NCBI GenBank assembly: GCA_051453625.1
Contig: JBOZIK010000001.1
Location: forward strand, 107,457,047-107,521,046
Direction of reading: 5' to 3'
DNA: 64,000 nt
Source: Welwitschia mirabilis
Taxonomy: Eukaryota; Gnetophyta; Gnetopsida; Welwitschiales
Both the position numbers and the translations under genes were made by a program. Under the pieces are notes generated by a model. That model was not told the origin of the DNA, searched no databases, and saw only the letters and a program-made list of their open reading frames with translations. This document shows, in pieces, positions 38,990 to 49,505 of this stretch. Each line of letters opens with the position of its first letter. The first letter of the stretch is position 1.

Positions 38990-39852
38990 ATATAACAACA
39001 ATCATCTAGAGATGTATAAATTTTTAAACTTTATCCATCTACTCTTTGGATTTCTTGACTTTGAAGGTTAGAGATCTCAATAAAATCATTAGAATGTACC
39101 CTTTTTACACAATAAGGAACAAGCTATTCAGAGGTCATCTTATTATGTATAAGATGTAATTAAGTATTATACAAAAGCATGAATTGACTTATGTTTATAA
39201 GTTTAATAATTTTATCCTTCATTACTAGCTTAATAACAGGATTAAGTAAGGTTTTTTTTTGGGAAAGGGAAATTTTAAAACTAATGATCAGTGGCTTATT
39301 AGGATTGTTATTTAAGAAAATGTATTTCAAATCATTAGATAATTCTTTAAGTTGAAGATCATTTTCATCCTTCATAATTGTAGAACACCCATCTTGATGT
39401 AAAATATTTTTAACGAATCTTACATGTTGAATATCATGTTCAAGTATGGTTTCAAAGTCCTCAAGAAAATAATTATTGGAAGAGTAATTTAAAAGATCTG
39501 GGTTGAGGTTGCAAGNNNNNNNNNNNNNNNNNNNNNNNNNNNNNNNNNNNNNNNNNNNNNNNNNNNNNNNNNNNNNNNNNNNNNNNNNNNNNNNNNNNNN
39601 NNNNNNNNNNNNNNNTTTAAGTTGAAGATCATTTTCATCCTTCATAATTGTAGAACACCCATCTTGATGTAAAATATTTTTAATGAATCTTACATGTTAA
39701 ATATCATGGTCAAGTATGGTTTCAAAGTCCTCAAGAAAATAATTATTAGAAGAGTAATTTAAAAGATCTGGGTTGAGGTTGCAAGGATTAGAGGATTTTA
39801 AAGATTTAAAAGTAATAGAAAATTCTTCCTCATCCTCCAACAAGGTGGATTT
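38990..39852 (-). pseudogene. Gyp-A2 pol remnant: pre-RT linker fused to integrase tail
   Basis: Minus-strand reading in the same order as Gyp-A1. From the Gyp-B1 breakpoint: STLLEDEEEF, an acidic linker, LQLKELSNDLKYIFLNNNPN, LLNPVIKLVMKDKIIKLI, then at about 39188 directly QFMLLYNT and the integrase tail (CVKRVHSNDFIEISNLQSQE, down to about 39000). RT, RNase H and the integrase core are missing at the same place as in Gyp-A1. A 170-bp segment (39346-39515) is repeated across the 100-N gap 39516-39615 with only about four differences, probably an assembly artefact. The upstream continuation is at 48914 onward, beyond Gyp-B1. Confidence 0.85.
39516..39615. other. Assembly gap (100 N) flanked by 170-bp direct repeat
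   Basis: 39346-39515 and 39616-39785 are nearly identical, which fits overlapping contig ends that were not joined. Confidence 0.9.
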
Positions 39853-39862
39853 NNNNNNNNNN

Positions 39863-40902
39863 GAGATCCTATCATTTATAATAAACATAGATATCTTACA
39901 TAATACATCACACTAATATGAGTGGGAGTAGACCTGAAATGTCATATTCATGTTGAAAATTTTGATATGAGACTTAGGTTGCTTTACAGAATGGAATAGG
40001 AACAAAAAATAAATAACAATGCATGGAAATAAAGGAATGCAATTCAAATGCAAAGTGCAACTAATCTAGATGAATGTAAAATGAAATAATACTACTTACT
40101 TTCAGCTTTAACAAAGGATACCCTTGATAATTTATATCACCCAAGAAATTATCACTAGATTAAGGGTAACATAGGATATAAGGGTAATCAGAAAATCTAT
40201 AATGCCAATATGAAAACAAACAAAGATTATATTAAGAAAGAGCAACAAGCATCTTAGTTACAAAACAGCTGGGCCTTAATGGAGGATACACAGACCTCCA
40301 CCAAGTGCACGTCTTTCTACAACACTCAAGATGAATCTTTTTCTCTTTAATCTCCTATCATGAGAATTATTGGTGTAATAAAGATAAGAAGGAGAGTCAA
40401 AGAGGGGTTTTATTTATAACAACTCATAGCAGAAAAAGAAAAATGGTAGGTGTAGTTAGGTGCACTTAGAAATGAAATAGACAAAATAATTAAAAGTTAC
40501 TATTAGAGTCAGTTACATGTCTATGTCATCTAGATGACAATCTAGATGATAATGGGGATGATAATACATTATAAACAATGACTCAGGATGATGACTCAGT
40601 AGTGATTCAGTAATCCACATTAGCAGTCATTGTCTTACCTGTCGTGGGGATAATAGAAGAAAAGATATTCTTCTTTGATCATTTTCTTAAAGAGAACTTA
40701 GAATTTTTATCAATAATCCTTCTTTAAAACTCTGTGCATCAGAAAGTACATTTAATATGTCAAATTTGGATAAGAATCACACATTTCTAATATTTTCTTT
40801 TGTATATTCAAAATCCTTAGAATTTCACCTAAATCTACATAAAGGTCCTACAAAACAACTCATAAAATCCTATCAAATAACCACAAATTGGCATAGCAAT
40901 AT
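39863..40902 (-). repeat. Gyp-B1 3' LTR
   Basis: Collinear with 47887-48913. On the minus strand it starts ATATTGCTATGCC after the purine tract. Its last roughly 36 bp are lost at the 10-N gap. It contains TATTTATAA near 40410 (possible TATA, minus strand) and foldback motifs at about 40520-40660. Confidence 0.88.
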
Positions 40903-40918
40903 AACCCTCCACTTAACC
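40903..40918 (-). other. Gyp-B1 polypurine tract
   Basis: Minus strand GGTTAAGTGGAGGGTT adjoining the 3' LTR; similar in form to the Gyp-A tract. Confidence 0.75.
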
Positions 40919-43686
40919 TTTGTCAATCCCTGATAAAAACCAGGTGGAAAAAACATAATTACAAGCCAATTTATTTTTCAAAAGATAAATCTAGAAGTTA
41001 TAAAATAAGATAATAAAACATAGCACATAGATAAATGACAAGTAATGCATAATGTGTATGAAAATTTGAAAATTTTATTTTATAAAATATCTAAATTAAG
41101 TTAAAATTTTTTGAAAATGAGCCATGTAAATGGGTCTCTGCCCTCCTTTAAAGAAAGCAATACGTCCCATATTGGAAAATAAAGTAAAAAATGTAAATGG
41201 AAAAGAGAATGTAGGTAAAAAAGATAATTTTTTAAATNNNNNNNNNNNNNNNNNNNNNNNNNNNNNNNNNNNNNNNNNNNNNNNNNNNNNNNNNNNNNNN
41301 NNNNNNNNNNNNNNNNNNNNNNNNNNNNNNNNNNNNNNNNNNNNNNNNNNNNNNNNNNNNNNNNNNNNNNNNNNNNNNNNNNNNNNNNNNNNNNNNNNNN
41401 NNNNNNNNNNNNNNNNNNNNNNNNNNNNNNNNNNNNNNNNNNNNNNNNNNNNNNNNNNNNNNNNNNNNNNNNNNNNNNNNNNNNNNNNNNNNNNNNNNNN
41501 NNNNNNNNNNNNNNNNNNNNNNNNNNNNNNNNNNNNNNNNNNNNNNNNNNNNNNNNNNNNNNNNNNNNNNNNNNNNNNNNNNNNNNNNNNNNNNNNNNNN
41601 NNNNNNNNNNNNNNNNNNNNNNNNNNNNNNNNNNNNNNNNNNNNNNNNNNNNNNNNNNNNNNNNNNNNNNNNNNNNNNNNNNNNNNNNNNNNNNNNNNNN
41701 NNNNNNNNNNNNNNNNNNNNNNNNNNNNNNNNNNNNNNNNNNNNNNNNNNNNNNNNNNNNNNNNNNNNNNNNNNNNNNNNNNNNNNNNNNNNNNNNNNNN
41801 NNNNNNNNNNNNNNNNNNNNNNNNNNNNNNNNNNNNNNNNNNNNNNNNNNNNNNNNNNNNNNNNNNNNNNNNNNNNNNNNNNNNNNNNNNNNNNNNNNNN
41901 NNNNNNNNNNNNNNNNNNNNNNNNNNNNNNNNNNNNNNNNNNNNNNNNNNNNNNNNNNNNNNNNNNNNNNNNNNNNNNNNNNNNNNNNNNNNNNNTATCT
42001 AAGTAATAAATTATCTTTTATTAAAAACTTGAACAAGGAAAAAATGCTAAGAAAATATGGTAATGACTTTGAAATAACCAACTGAGCTACAAAAAAAAAA
42101 AAAAAAAGAATAATGGACATAAGATAACATAAACAAAATATAGCTTACTGATCTGATATTTTAACCTAGCAGACTCTCATAAAATAAATCATAACATCAC
42201 TTGATGTGAAAAATGCATGACTTAATATACAAAAATTCCATGTGATAAGGCAGGGTTATGATGGTGCTAAAGATAAAATGCTTCAAATAATGAATAATCA
42301 GACCAATGAATTGCTCAAAAATGAACTCATTTGCCATTATCTCAAAATAAACACCCAAATCTCAAGAAATAAAATGATCATGTGGAAAGACTAATAGTTT
42401 AGGAAATAAGCAATATCTTTGATGACACTAGGAACACTACTGGTTCCATAGCCTCAAAGTTTAAATACAACTTTATTATTCATGATAAGGAAAGTGCAAC
42501 CAAAGTCAAATAAGTAAGGACCTATGAAACATAGCCAACCGACCTCCCAGTAGAGTTCCCACAGCTACNNNNNNNNNNNNNNNNNNNNNNNNNNNNNNNN
42601 NNNNNNNNNNNNNNNNNNNNNNNNNNNNNNNNNNNNNNNNNNNNNNNNNNNNNNNNNNNNNNNNNNNNACCAAAGTCAAAGAAGTAAGGACCTATGAAAC
42701 ATAGCCAACCGACCTCCCAGTAGAGTTCCCACAGCTACCATATTACACTACCAAAGGCTTCTCTCGAAAATATTTGCACTAGTGTACTTACGGTAGGATA
42801 TCATAATGACCATGTTTTTGAGATAATACAAATAGAAAATATCATGATCTTTCTTTCACTTTTTTTTGTAAAATATTAAAATAAACACCATTCCACATGA
42901 CGAAACATTTCAAAAGATAAAGATGAAAGTTGTAAGATTAATCTTTTTACCTTTAAGAAAAACATCAAAAATAAAGAATCTTCCTTCAATTGAAGTCCAT
43001 GGACATGTGAATGTTCTAAGATCGGATGAATCTAATCTTACCACTGAAATTCCTATGTTAAAAGACTAATCATAAAAATAAATACATAAATCATGTTTGA
43101 AAGATGATCAAGTAATGTCATAATAATCTTTTAAAGGAAAAAGCTAAGAGAAAATTCAGATGATTTGCTCATGTAATTTTGAATTTTACCCATCAACTTC
43201 CTAAAATTATAATGCATTTAATTCAAAAATCTTAACAGAATCATAAAAATGTATTTTCTTAAAATAATAGAAAACAAAAATCAACATTTTATTAACTATT
43301 GTCCTACCCATCATCCAGACAATAGAGAGGATGACAGAGATAGAGAAATAGAAAGATTAAAAAACACAGAAATTTATTAGAAAGCTAAAAAACTCAACAA
43401 AAGTGACTATTGTCCATCTTATCATGGAGAAGATAGAGGATATGACAGATTATTATTGCAGAAAATAGAAGATAAAAACTACAAACTAAAATGAAAACTA
43501 AAAATATAAAATGAAATTAGAGACTATCAAAATAGAAAGCTGAAAATAAACTAACAAGGCCAGCAAATTTTATTGAATTTCTAAATCTAAAGCACATTTT
43601 TATTGAAAAGAAAGAAGGAAAAATTAAGGATCTATTTTAATCTCAATAATTTTAGAGAGATAAGATCCAAACCAAAAATTTACCAA
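40919..43686 (-). mobile_element. Gyp-B1 3' internal non-coding region
   Basis: No protein recognised. It includes a 758-N gap (41238-41995), a conserved block shared with Gyp-A (42525-42568, duplicated across a 100-N gap, then 42690-42800) and two repeat units with the foldback motif at about 43307 and 43411. A 70-bp direct repeat (42499-42568 and 42669-42738) flanks the 100-N gap. Confidence 0.75.
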
Positions 43687-44530
43687 TTAATAAAACATAA
43701 GCGATGTGCAAATATTTTTAGGTAAAATCACTTGGATGAAGAGAGGAGTAATGGAGAGCACTTTATGATACCATATTAAAGCATAAATTTTAGAAGTCAA
43801 AGGGGAGAGAAATGATAACTTTAGTAAAATATTTTTATTAAATGCAAAATTTTTATTTTGAGCATCATAAATAAAATTATATTCAAGTCCAATAAAAACA
43901 TTTTCCTCATCCAAACTCAAATTATGATTTTTAATTAGTTCATGTAATGGACAATTTCCCTCAAAATCTTTCTTGAAAAGTTGAACTTTCTTACACTCAA
44001 AAGGTTGTATTTCTTCTTCATCCTTAAGTTGATTATCACAAAGCACATGTTCATTTGATTTCATCTCTCTTTCTTCAAGTGAGTGATGTTGTAGGAATAA
44101 AGTTGATTTGATGTTGTTTCCAATTTTCATATCATCATCACCTAAATGTTTTTCAGTTGCATCAAATACTATAACTATAAATGTTTTATCTCTAAAGTGA
44201 CATTTCATTATTCCTACTCTTGTATCAATGATGCAGCGGGCTATTACACAAAAGGCTCTACTTAGAAGTAAAGGGTATCCTCTGTTATGCTCAACTTTGA
44301 TGATGATCACATCTATGGGGTAGCAAGCTTCTTCCATTTAAATTATCAAATCTTTAATAACACTTAACAATTTCTTAACTGATGTATCCGCTAATTCTAA
44401 GACAACTAGAGTAGGCTTTAATCTATCCTCCAATCCAAGTCTCTTACAAATGTGAAATGGTATAATGTTAATACTCGTTCTAATGTCTATTAAATATTTT
44501 CTGATTTTTTTTGTTTTCCTCTACAGTAAC
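43687..44530 (-). pseudogene. Gyp-B1 aspartic protease remnant and downstream linker
   Basis: The active-site region at about 44440-44510 reads YLIDIRTSINIIPFHICKRL: the Asp is kept but the Gly of the D-x-G triad is Arg. One in-frame stop (44338-44340) separates it from a 216-codon open frame (44337-43687) that starts MEEACYPIDVIIIKVEHNRG and includes LLLSRAFCVIARCIIDT, the end of the protease. An acidic, Lys-rich tail of about 130 residues follows. In a complete element the pre-RT region and RT would come next, but nothing of that kind is seen down to 40919. Protease sequence is close to Gyp-A2 (48980-49505). Confidence 0.82.
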
Positions 44531-44899
44531 ATTTACCGTTACTACTCATGAATCTTTAAATCTGGATGATTTTTCTAATACTATATTTGTGATGGATTGA
44601 TCAAGAAAGATGTTGCTAGGGATAACTCGTTTTTATTTTCTTCTGATTAAGTATTTCCATAATTTTGAGTACCCTATGTTTTCTTGTAAAATTTTCTATA
44701 AGGATAATTTTATGCTCATGTTTTTCATCAAGGCTTTTAAATGGTCATTGAAAGTTGAATTTTTGTTAAGTCTATTCATCCAAGGGATGGTTTGTTGAGA
44801 AAGATTTTTCTTTTTCTTTTTTCTAAGAGAAGGGAAGCTGTAATCTTCTAATATTTCAATGTCCTCTTTGTCTTATTCTATATCATTTCTAAAGTTATT

Positions 44900-46100
44900 T
44901 TGGGAGGTGAAAGGTTCATTTAGAGAAGGGTTTATTTCTTGTCCACTTCTTATCACAACCTTACAATATTTTCTTAGTTTACTTGAGTTTGGTAAATGTT
45001 GTGTTGCTAAAGTTCCTTGAGGTCTTTAATTTGCTAGGATTATTTGTTAAAAGATGTTTACCATGTTTTCTATGTTAACATTTATTCTTCTAAGTTCATT
45101 CATAAGGTTTGTAAGTTGATCATTTAGATATTGAAAGTTTGATGGCTCTGGTTGAGAGTTTAATTTTCAAATTGGTTTCTAAAAGGATGAGAATTATTTT
45201 AAAAATGAGTGTTCGACCTTGTTTGTGCCTAATTTTAATTTCAAAAGTTTTGAGATGGATGGTTGAAAGCACAAACTTCTTCTCAAATTCTTTCTTTGTA
45301 TGTTGGCAAAAGAGGATAGTTTTTAGTGACATGATAATTATCCTCACATAAATCATAGTCTTTCATGATATTTCTTTTAGTTGTGGATTTGGCATCTAAG
45401 ATCATTTCCTCATACATTTCCTCATACTTCTTCAAGGTTGTTGAAAATTCTCTCGTGGAATCTATAAGATTGAATTCTATCTCTTTTTGTTGTTTAACCT
45501 CTTTGAAGTCTTTGATAAGTTGGCCTATAGTTGGATTTTCTTTAGGATTTGACCAAGTTTAACTTAATTTTATAAGATCTTTTAATTTTGTCAAGGCATC
45601 ATTTAGTGTTAGGTTTATGAGGTTTTCTCTATCAAACAAATCTTCAAGTTGTTTTGTGTGTGGAGTTAACCCACTATAAAAGTAGTCTATAAGTTCTTTT
45701 GGAAAAAAAGCATCTAGTAGATTAGAATGATAGGCTACAAAGAAATGCTCATATGTAGAGACATAGTCTTAATTTGGTTTTTGTTGAAAATTAGTTACCT
45801 CTTTTTTTTATTTTTCTCATGGTTTATTCACTCATGAATATATTTACAAAGGTTTTCTAAACTTGATCCCATGTTTTTAAGCTTTTGTGGAGTATGGTTT
45901 TTAGCCAATTTTTTTCTCTACCCTTTAATGTCATGGGAAAGATCACCATATATATTCTATCAGTTATTTTTTCTTCCCATTTTCTAAAGTAAGGATTAAT
46001 TGTTCTATGTTTGCTATGTATTGAAGGGAATCCTCATTATCTTCTCCATTAAATATTGGATATGCATTTAAATTTTTAAGCTCAACATCATATCCTGGGG
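44900..46100 (-). pseudogene. Gyp-B1 gag remnant
   Basis: Minus-strand gag in broken frames: FPMTLKGREKNWLKTILHKS (about 45880-45945), then NFQQKP, STYEHFFVAYHSNLLDAFFP and LIDYFYSGLTPHTKQLED (about 45640-45800), the order of the plant Retrotrans_gag domain. Downstream, at about 45310-45360, YDLCEDNYHVTKNYP is a CCHC zinc knuckle in which the first and last Cys appear as Tyr, changes expected from G-to-A transitions. Gag packaged the element RNA. If Gyp-B was non-autonomous, its own Gag may still have served this role. Confidence 0.8.
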
Positions 46101-46746
46101 ATAGATCAAAAGGGTTTGAATTTCTTTTTTCTTATTGGCTAATAATTCCCTCAGGGTTAGGTATGTATTAAGGATAGAAGATCCTATGACTTTTTTTTTG
46201 TTTGGTTCTCTCTTTCTATAGGATTTTCATTAAGAAAATATGACTTAAAAAAAATAAATTTGGAATGAGGTTTTAGTGCACTTGAAGAATACTTTTCTAA
46301 TTTATTTTCTANNNNNNNNNNAATCACGTTACAGCATCCTGCAAACAATAAATAATAGAAAACAAGATTAAAGATAACAAACCATCATCCTGTCTATCGT
46401 GGAGATGACAGAAGGATTGATACACACAAAAGCCAAAAAAATGAAAATAGAATTAAAACTGAAAATAGAAATTAGAAAATACAAAAAATAGGATTGTCAT
46501 CCACCTGGTCATCTAGACTTCATAGGAGATGACAAAAACTAATTTATTTCAAAAAAATCCATAATCCAAAAATAAAACCAAGAATAAAAATTGCACATTA
46601 TCATCCTGTTCATCATGGAAATGATAGAGGGGATGATCACAAATTTTTATAGAAAACTAAAACTGAAAAACTACACACAAAAAATCTACAAATCCTAATA
46701 AAATACAATATCACAGAGATAAATAACCAAAAAAAGATCTGATATA
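46035..46746 (-). repeat. Direct duplication inside Gyp-B1, copy 1
   Basis: Covers the start of gag and the leader and is repeated at 46847-47790 with perhaps 85% identity by eye. A 100-N gap separates the copies. Each copy has three leader units about 110 bp apart with the foldback motif (about 46385, 46500, 46605). The divergence is too high for a simple contig overlap, so this may be either a real duplication or a contig from another Gyp-B copy placed here wrongly. Confidence 0.7.
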
Positions 46747-46846
46747 NNNNNNNNNNNNNNNNNNNNNNNNNNNNNNNNNNNNNNNNNNNNNNNNNNNNNN
46801 NNNNNNNNNNNNNNNNNNNNNNNNNNNNNNNNNNNNNNNNNNNNNN

Positions 46847-47790
46847 CATCATCTTCTCCACTAAAAGTTGAATAGGCATGTAAATTTTTGTGCTTAGCAT
46901 CATCTCCTAAGGGTAAATCAAAAGGGGTTGGAATCTATTATTTCTTATTGGCTAACAATTCCCTCATGGTTAGGTTTGCATTAGGGGAAGAAGATCCTAT
47001 AAATTATTTTTGCTTATAGGAGGAACTCAAGATTGTAAATTGGTTCTCTCCTTCTATAGGTTTTTTGTTAAGAAAATCTGATTCAGAAAAAATAAATTCG
47101 AAAGGAGGTTTGAGTGCACTTGNNNNNNNNNNNNNNNNNNNNNNNNNNNNNNNNNNNNNNNNNNNNNNNNNNNNNNNNNNNNNNNNNNNNNNNNNNNNNN
47201 NNNNNNNNNNNNNNNNNNNNNNAAGAAAATCTGATTCAGAAAAAATAAATTCGAAAGGAGGTTTGAGTGCACTTGAAGATCGCTTTTCCTATTCGTTTTC
47301 TGTATCCATCAGTCCTTCTTTAATGTTCTTTTCTATTAGCAACCTTTCTCTGTGATATTTTTTCTTAAGATTGACCATGAATAAGAGAAAATAGATCAAA
47401 AAATAACAAACCATCATCCTATCTGTCATGAGGACGATAGAAGAGATGACACACATAANNNNNNNNNNNNNNNNNNNNNNNNNNAAATCGAAAATAGAAA
47501 GCAAAAAATTTAGAGAAGGACTATCATCCTCCTAGTCATCCAGAAATCACAAAAGATGATAGAAACTAATTTATTTCAGAAAAAATTGTAATCCAAAAAT
47601 AAAACTGAGAATAAAAATTGCACAATCTTGTATTATCCATCATAGAGACAACAGAGGATATGACCAAAACATTTTTATAGAAAACTGAAACTAAAAATAT
47701 AAAACTGAAATACCACATAAACAAAACCTATAGCTCCTAATAACATACAATGTCGTATAGACAAATAACTAAACAGAGTTCTGATGTACT
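46847..47790 (-). repeat. Direct duplication inside Gyp-B1, copy 2
   Basis: Second copy of the gag-start and leader segment, continuing to the primer site. Foldback units at about 47412, 47525 and 47630. Contains a 100-N gap (47123-47222) flanked by a 53-bp near-identical repeat, and a 26-N gap (47459-47484). Confidence 0.7.
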
Positions 47791-47829
47791 CACCTAAATG
47801 ATGACAACCCTTGTACTCCTCAAAATCCT

Positions 47830-47847
47830 TCCCTGACAACAACACTA
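47830..47847 (-). other. Gyp-B1 primer binding site (tRNA-Asp type)
   Basis: Minus strand TAGTGTTGTTGTCAGGGA, three bases from the LTR end. It is the same site as in Gyp-A2 and Gyp-C1, with CpG-type decay. Confidence 0.72.
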
Positions 47848-47850
47848 AGA

Positions 47851-48913
47851 TGTTGTGGTGTGTATTTATGCAAGTTTTTAGATTCAAAGAGATCTTTTCA
47901 TTTATAACAAAAATAGATATCTTACATAATACATCACACTAGTCTGAGTGGAAGTAGACTCAAAATGTCGTATTTACATTAAAGACTATAAAATAAGACT
48001 TAGGTTGCTTTACAAAATGGAATAGAAACTAATAATAAATAATAATGCAGGGAAGTAAAGGAATTCAATGCAAATGCAAAGTGCAACTAATCTAGATGAA
48101 TGCAAAATGAACTAAAACTATGTTCTTTTAGCTTTAACAAAGGATTTCCTTAATAATCTATACCACCCAAGAAATTGTCACTAGATCAAGGGAAGCATAG
48201 ACTATAAGGATAATTAAAATATCTATAATGTAAATATGAAAACAAATAGAGTTTATATTAAAAAAGAGTAACAAGAATCTTAGTTATAAAATAGTTGAGT
48301 CTCAATGGAGGATACACAGCCCTTCACCAAGTGCACATCTTTCTGTAACACTCAAGATGGATCTCCTACCTTTCGATCTCTTATCATGATAATTTCTAAT
48401 GCAACAAAGATGAGAAGGAGAGTGAAATGAGGGGGTTTATTTATAACAACTCACAGCTAAAAATGATAAATAGTAGGGTGGTTAGATACACTCATAACTT
48501 AAATGAACAAAATGATTAAATGTTGCTGTTAGAGTTGGTTACATATCAATGTCATCCAGACGATAGTTTGGACAACAATGGGGACAACAATACATTACAA
48601 ATGATGACTCAGTAGTGATTCAACAGTACACATCAGTAGGCATCGTCCTACCTATTGTGAGGATGATGGAAGAAATGACAACCTTCTTTGATCATTTTCT
48701 TGAAGAGTACTTAGCATTTTTATTAATAATCCTTCTTCAAAGCTATGTGCATTAGAAAGTGCTTTAATATATCAAATTTGGATAAGAATTACACATTTCC
48801 AAGATTTCCTCTTGTATCTCCAAAATCCTCAGAATTATACCTAAACANNNNNNNNNNNNNNTTAAAACAACTCATAAAATCCCATCAAATAACGACAAAT
48901 TGGTAGCGTAATA
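47851..48913 (-). repeat. Gyp-B1 5' LTR
   Basis: Collinear with 39863-40902. It ends on the minus strand with CACCACAACA next to the primer site. The outer end near 48912 reads ATTACGCTACC against ATTGCTATGCC in the 3' LTR. 14-N gap at 48848-48861. Foldback motifs at about 48550-48600 and 48642-48668. Confidence 0.86.
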
Positions 48914-49505
48914 AAAAACATGTCTTCTAAAGGATTATGTTGAACTAACATGGATGACTTACGTTTCTTCTATGTCTAATTAATCTTTTATATCTTTTTT
49001 AGTGGCATTTAATACTCTGATACTAAACTTTTTTTTGCCTATATAACATTCCATCATCCCTGTGTGAGTATCAACGACACAATTGGCTGCTACACAAAAG
49101 GCTCTTCCTAAAAGTAGAGAATATCTGTCATGATTTTTAACCTCTATAATAAACACATCTATAGGATAACAAGCTTTTTCAATTTGAATCACTAAATCTT
49201 TTATTATTTCTATAGGTTTCTTAAGTAATGCATTAGTTAATTCCAACACTATTTTGGTAGGTTCAATTATCACTTCTAATCCAAGCTTCTTACAAATTTG
49301 TAAAGGCATAATATTGACACTTGTTCCTATGTCTATTAGATCTTTCTTAATTTTCTTATTTACTTCTAAAATAACATCAATAGTGGCTATCCTTAGATCT
49401 TTAAACTTAAGACATTTTTCAAAAAATAAGTTGGAAAGAGATTGTGTAATAAATACTTTATTTTGGATTACCATTTTTTGTTTTCTTCTTACTAAGTCCT
49501 TCTAA
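48914..49505 (-). pseudogene. Gyp-A2 aspartic protease, largely open
   Basis: A 164-codon open frame (49474-48980) holds the best-preserved protein of the window. It runs LKFKDLRIATIDVILEVNK, then the active-site motif LIDIGTSVNIMPLQICKKLG with D-x-G-T-S intact, then ALLKKPIEIIKDLVIQIEKA, CYPIDVFIIEVKNH, LLLGRAFCVAANCVVDTHTG and KKFSIRVLNATKKD. Below 48980 the acidic linker continues with stops to the Gyp-B1 junction. In Ty3 elements this protease matures Gag and Pol. No complete Gag-Pol frame leads into it, so it is a fragment of a dead element. Confidence 0.88.

Larger units (their letters stand above)
39853..48913 (-). mobile_element. Gyp-B1: Ty3/gypsy element nested in Gyp-A2
   Basis: Minus-strand element with two LTRs (39863-40902 and 47851-48913), a primer site next to the 5' LTR and a purine tract next to the 3' LTR. 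Gag and protease remnants are readable, but no RT, RNase H or integrase is seen. Gyp-A2 pol sequence resumes directly on both sides. A 10-N gap at 39853-39862 hides one end, so the target duplication cannot be read. A 758-N gap (41238-41995) is too short for the roughly 2.5-3 kb a missing RT-IN region would need, if its length estimate is right. Confidence 0.85.

Noticed and set aside
41101-42120. Long frames on both strands at 41101-42120 and 53060-53995
   Set aside because: They consist almost entirely of N and have no sequence content.
46385-47640. Regularly spaced short repeats that might suggest a CRISPR array
   Set aside because: Units are ~110 bp, degenerate, with related filler between them, inside a plant retrotransposon leader.
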